This document shows positions 61,012 through 64,000 of a DNA stretch of 64,000 nucleotides, one piece after another. Under the pieces are notes generated by a model. It ran no database searches and had not been told where the DNA came from. It worked only from the letters and a program-made list of their open reading frames with translations. A program made the translations under genes and the position numbers. The DNA lies in contig NZ_JAPEPI010000001.1 in the NCBI RefSeq assembly GCF_026340305.1, positions 3,906,001 through 3,970,000 on the forward strand. The letters are read 5' to 3'. Source of the DNA: Streptomyces sp. NBC_01381 (GTDB taxonomy: Bacteria > Actinomycetota > Actinomycetes > Streptomycetales > Streptomycetaceae). Position 1 is the first letter of the stretch, and each line of letters starts with the position of its first letter.

Positions 61012-62142
61012 CGACCTCCACCAGGGGAGCCAGCAAGGTTCCCGCCGTACTCGTCCTGGAGGACGGCCGCATCTTCCGCGGCCGCGCCTACGGGGCCGTG
61101 GGGGAGACCTTCGGCGAAGCGGTGTTCTCCACCGGCATGACCGGCTACCAGGAGACGCTGACCGACCCCTCGTACCACCGCCAGGTCGTCGTCATGACGG
61201 CCCCGCACGTCGGCAACACCGGCGTCAACGACGAGGACCCCGAGTCGAAGCGGATCTGGGTCGCCGGATACGTCGTGCGTGACCCCGCGCGCGTGTCCTC
61301 CAACTGGCGCTCCCAGCGCACCCTCGACGAGGAACTCGTCAACCAGGGCGTCGTGGGCATCAGCGGCATCGACACGCGTGCGCTCACCCGCCACCTGCGC
61401 GAGCGCGGCGCGATGCGGGTCGGCATCTTCTCCGGCAACGCGCTTCCGGATGCGGGCGTCATGCTCGCCGAGGTCCGCCAGCAGCCCGAGATGAAGGGCT
61501 CGAACCTCGCCGCGGAGGTCGCCACCAAGGAGACGTACGTCGTCCCCGCGATCGGCGAGAAGCGCTTCACCGTCGCCGCCGTCGACCTCGGCATCAAGGG
61601 CATGACCCCGCACCGCATGGCCGAGCGCGGCATCGAGGTGCACGTTCTGCCCGCGACCGCGACCGCCGATGACATCTACGCGGTCGAGCCCGACGGCGTG
61701 TTCTTCTCCAACGGTCCCGGTGACCCGGCGACCGCGGACGGCCCCGTTGCCGTCATGCGAGCCGTCCTGGAGCGCAAGACGCCGCTGTTCGGCATCTGCT
61801 TCGGAAACCAGATCCTCGGCCGCGCCCTGGGCTTTGGCACGTACAAGCTGAAGTACGGCCACCGCGGCATCAACCAGCCGGTGCAGGACCGCACCACCGG
61901 CAAGGTCGAGGTCACCGCGCACAACCACGGCTTCGCCGTGGACGCGCCGCTCGACAAGGCGAGCGAGACGCCGTTCGGCCGCGCCGAGGTCTCCCACGTC
62001 TGCCTCAACGACAGCGTCGTGGAGGGGCTGCAGCTGCTCGACCAGCCGGCCTTCTCCGTCCAGTACCACCCCGAAGCGGCTGCAGGACCGCACGACGCCG
62101 CGTACCTCTTCGACCGCTTCGTATCCCTGATGGAGGGCCAGC

Positions 62143-62150
<8 letters not shown>
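61008..62150 (+). CDS. carA: Carbamoyl-phosphate synthase small subunit (glutaminase)
   Basis: This 380-residue subunit hydrolyses glutamine and passes ammonia to CarB. The N-terminal domain shows FSTGMTGYQETLTDPSYH. The class I amidotransferase domain has the nucleophile Cys in FGICFGNQILG, with the His/Glu in QYHPEAAAGPHDA. The ATG at 61008 lies inside the stop of the PH-like gene. The carB GTG begins 8 nt before its stop. Output serves both pyrimidine and arginine synthesis. Confidence 0.97.

Positions 62151-64000
<1,850 letters not shown>

Overview
The window is a very GC-rich chromosomal segment with strong third-position GC bias, GTG and TTG starts, and several development genes seen only in Streptomyces-like actinobacteria (ssgB, bldD, PIM lipid genes, a DUF6167-type protein). 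It is almost certainly a Streptomyces core-chromosome region. From memory, the gene order matches the ssgB to carB stretch of the S. coelicolor chromosome. Nothing looks like a prophage, plasmid, transposon or CRISPR array. Both ends are cut: the first 96 bases are the tail of an unrecognised gene and carB runs off the right edge.

Left part (1-15.7 kb): a Tat-exported DUF4874/DUF4832 protein, a CGNR zinc-finger protein, the septation regulator ssgB, a PGPGW membrane protein, two identical tRNA-Val(CAC) genes flanking a large polytopic membrane protein and a START-like protein, a DEDDh exonuclease, an overlapping DUF4365/unknown pair, thrS, a K+ channel, a HIT protein and a large unknown membrane protein.

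Middle (15.7-44 kb): an EF-G-like GTPase with degenerate G motifs lies divergent to a translationally coupled phosphatidylinositol-mannoside operon (pgsA, acyltransferase, pimA). Then come pdxST for pyridoxal phosphate, a YebC regulator, ruvCAB, and yajC-secDF-apt. A bifunctional relA follows, facing a DUF349 protein across a 22-bp perfect hairpin. Next are a membrane cyclophilin, a metallo-beta-lactamase-fold hydrolase, hisS, a VKOR protein, rarA, rpsD with a 370-bp leader, and a STAND-type ATPase antisense to the end of rpsD.

Right part (43-64 kb): an alaS-ruvX-mltG-aroE cluster, with two small envelope proteins before it, leads into aroCKB. A P-loop kinase-like protein, a peptidase-P homologue with altered metal ligands, efp and nusB follow. 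bldD then lies divergent to the pyrimidine operon pyrR-pyrB-pyrC-(PH-domain membrane protein)-carA-carB. The pyr leader carries a recognisable PyrR-binding hairpin that includes the ribosome-binding site. The bldD promoter carries a BldD-like operator.

Most operons use 1-11 nt overlaps (GTGA, ATGA, TGATG), implying translational coupling. Convergent gene pairs are separated by strong GC hairpins. The points most worth following are the altered peptidase metal site, the degenerate EF-G2, the DUF4365 pair, the PyrR leader and bldD operator, the rpsD leader, and several exceptional palindromes.
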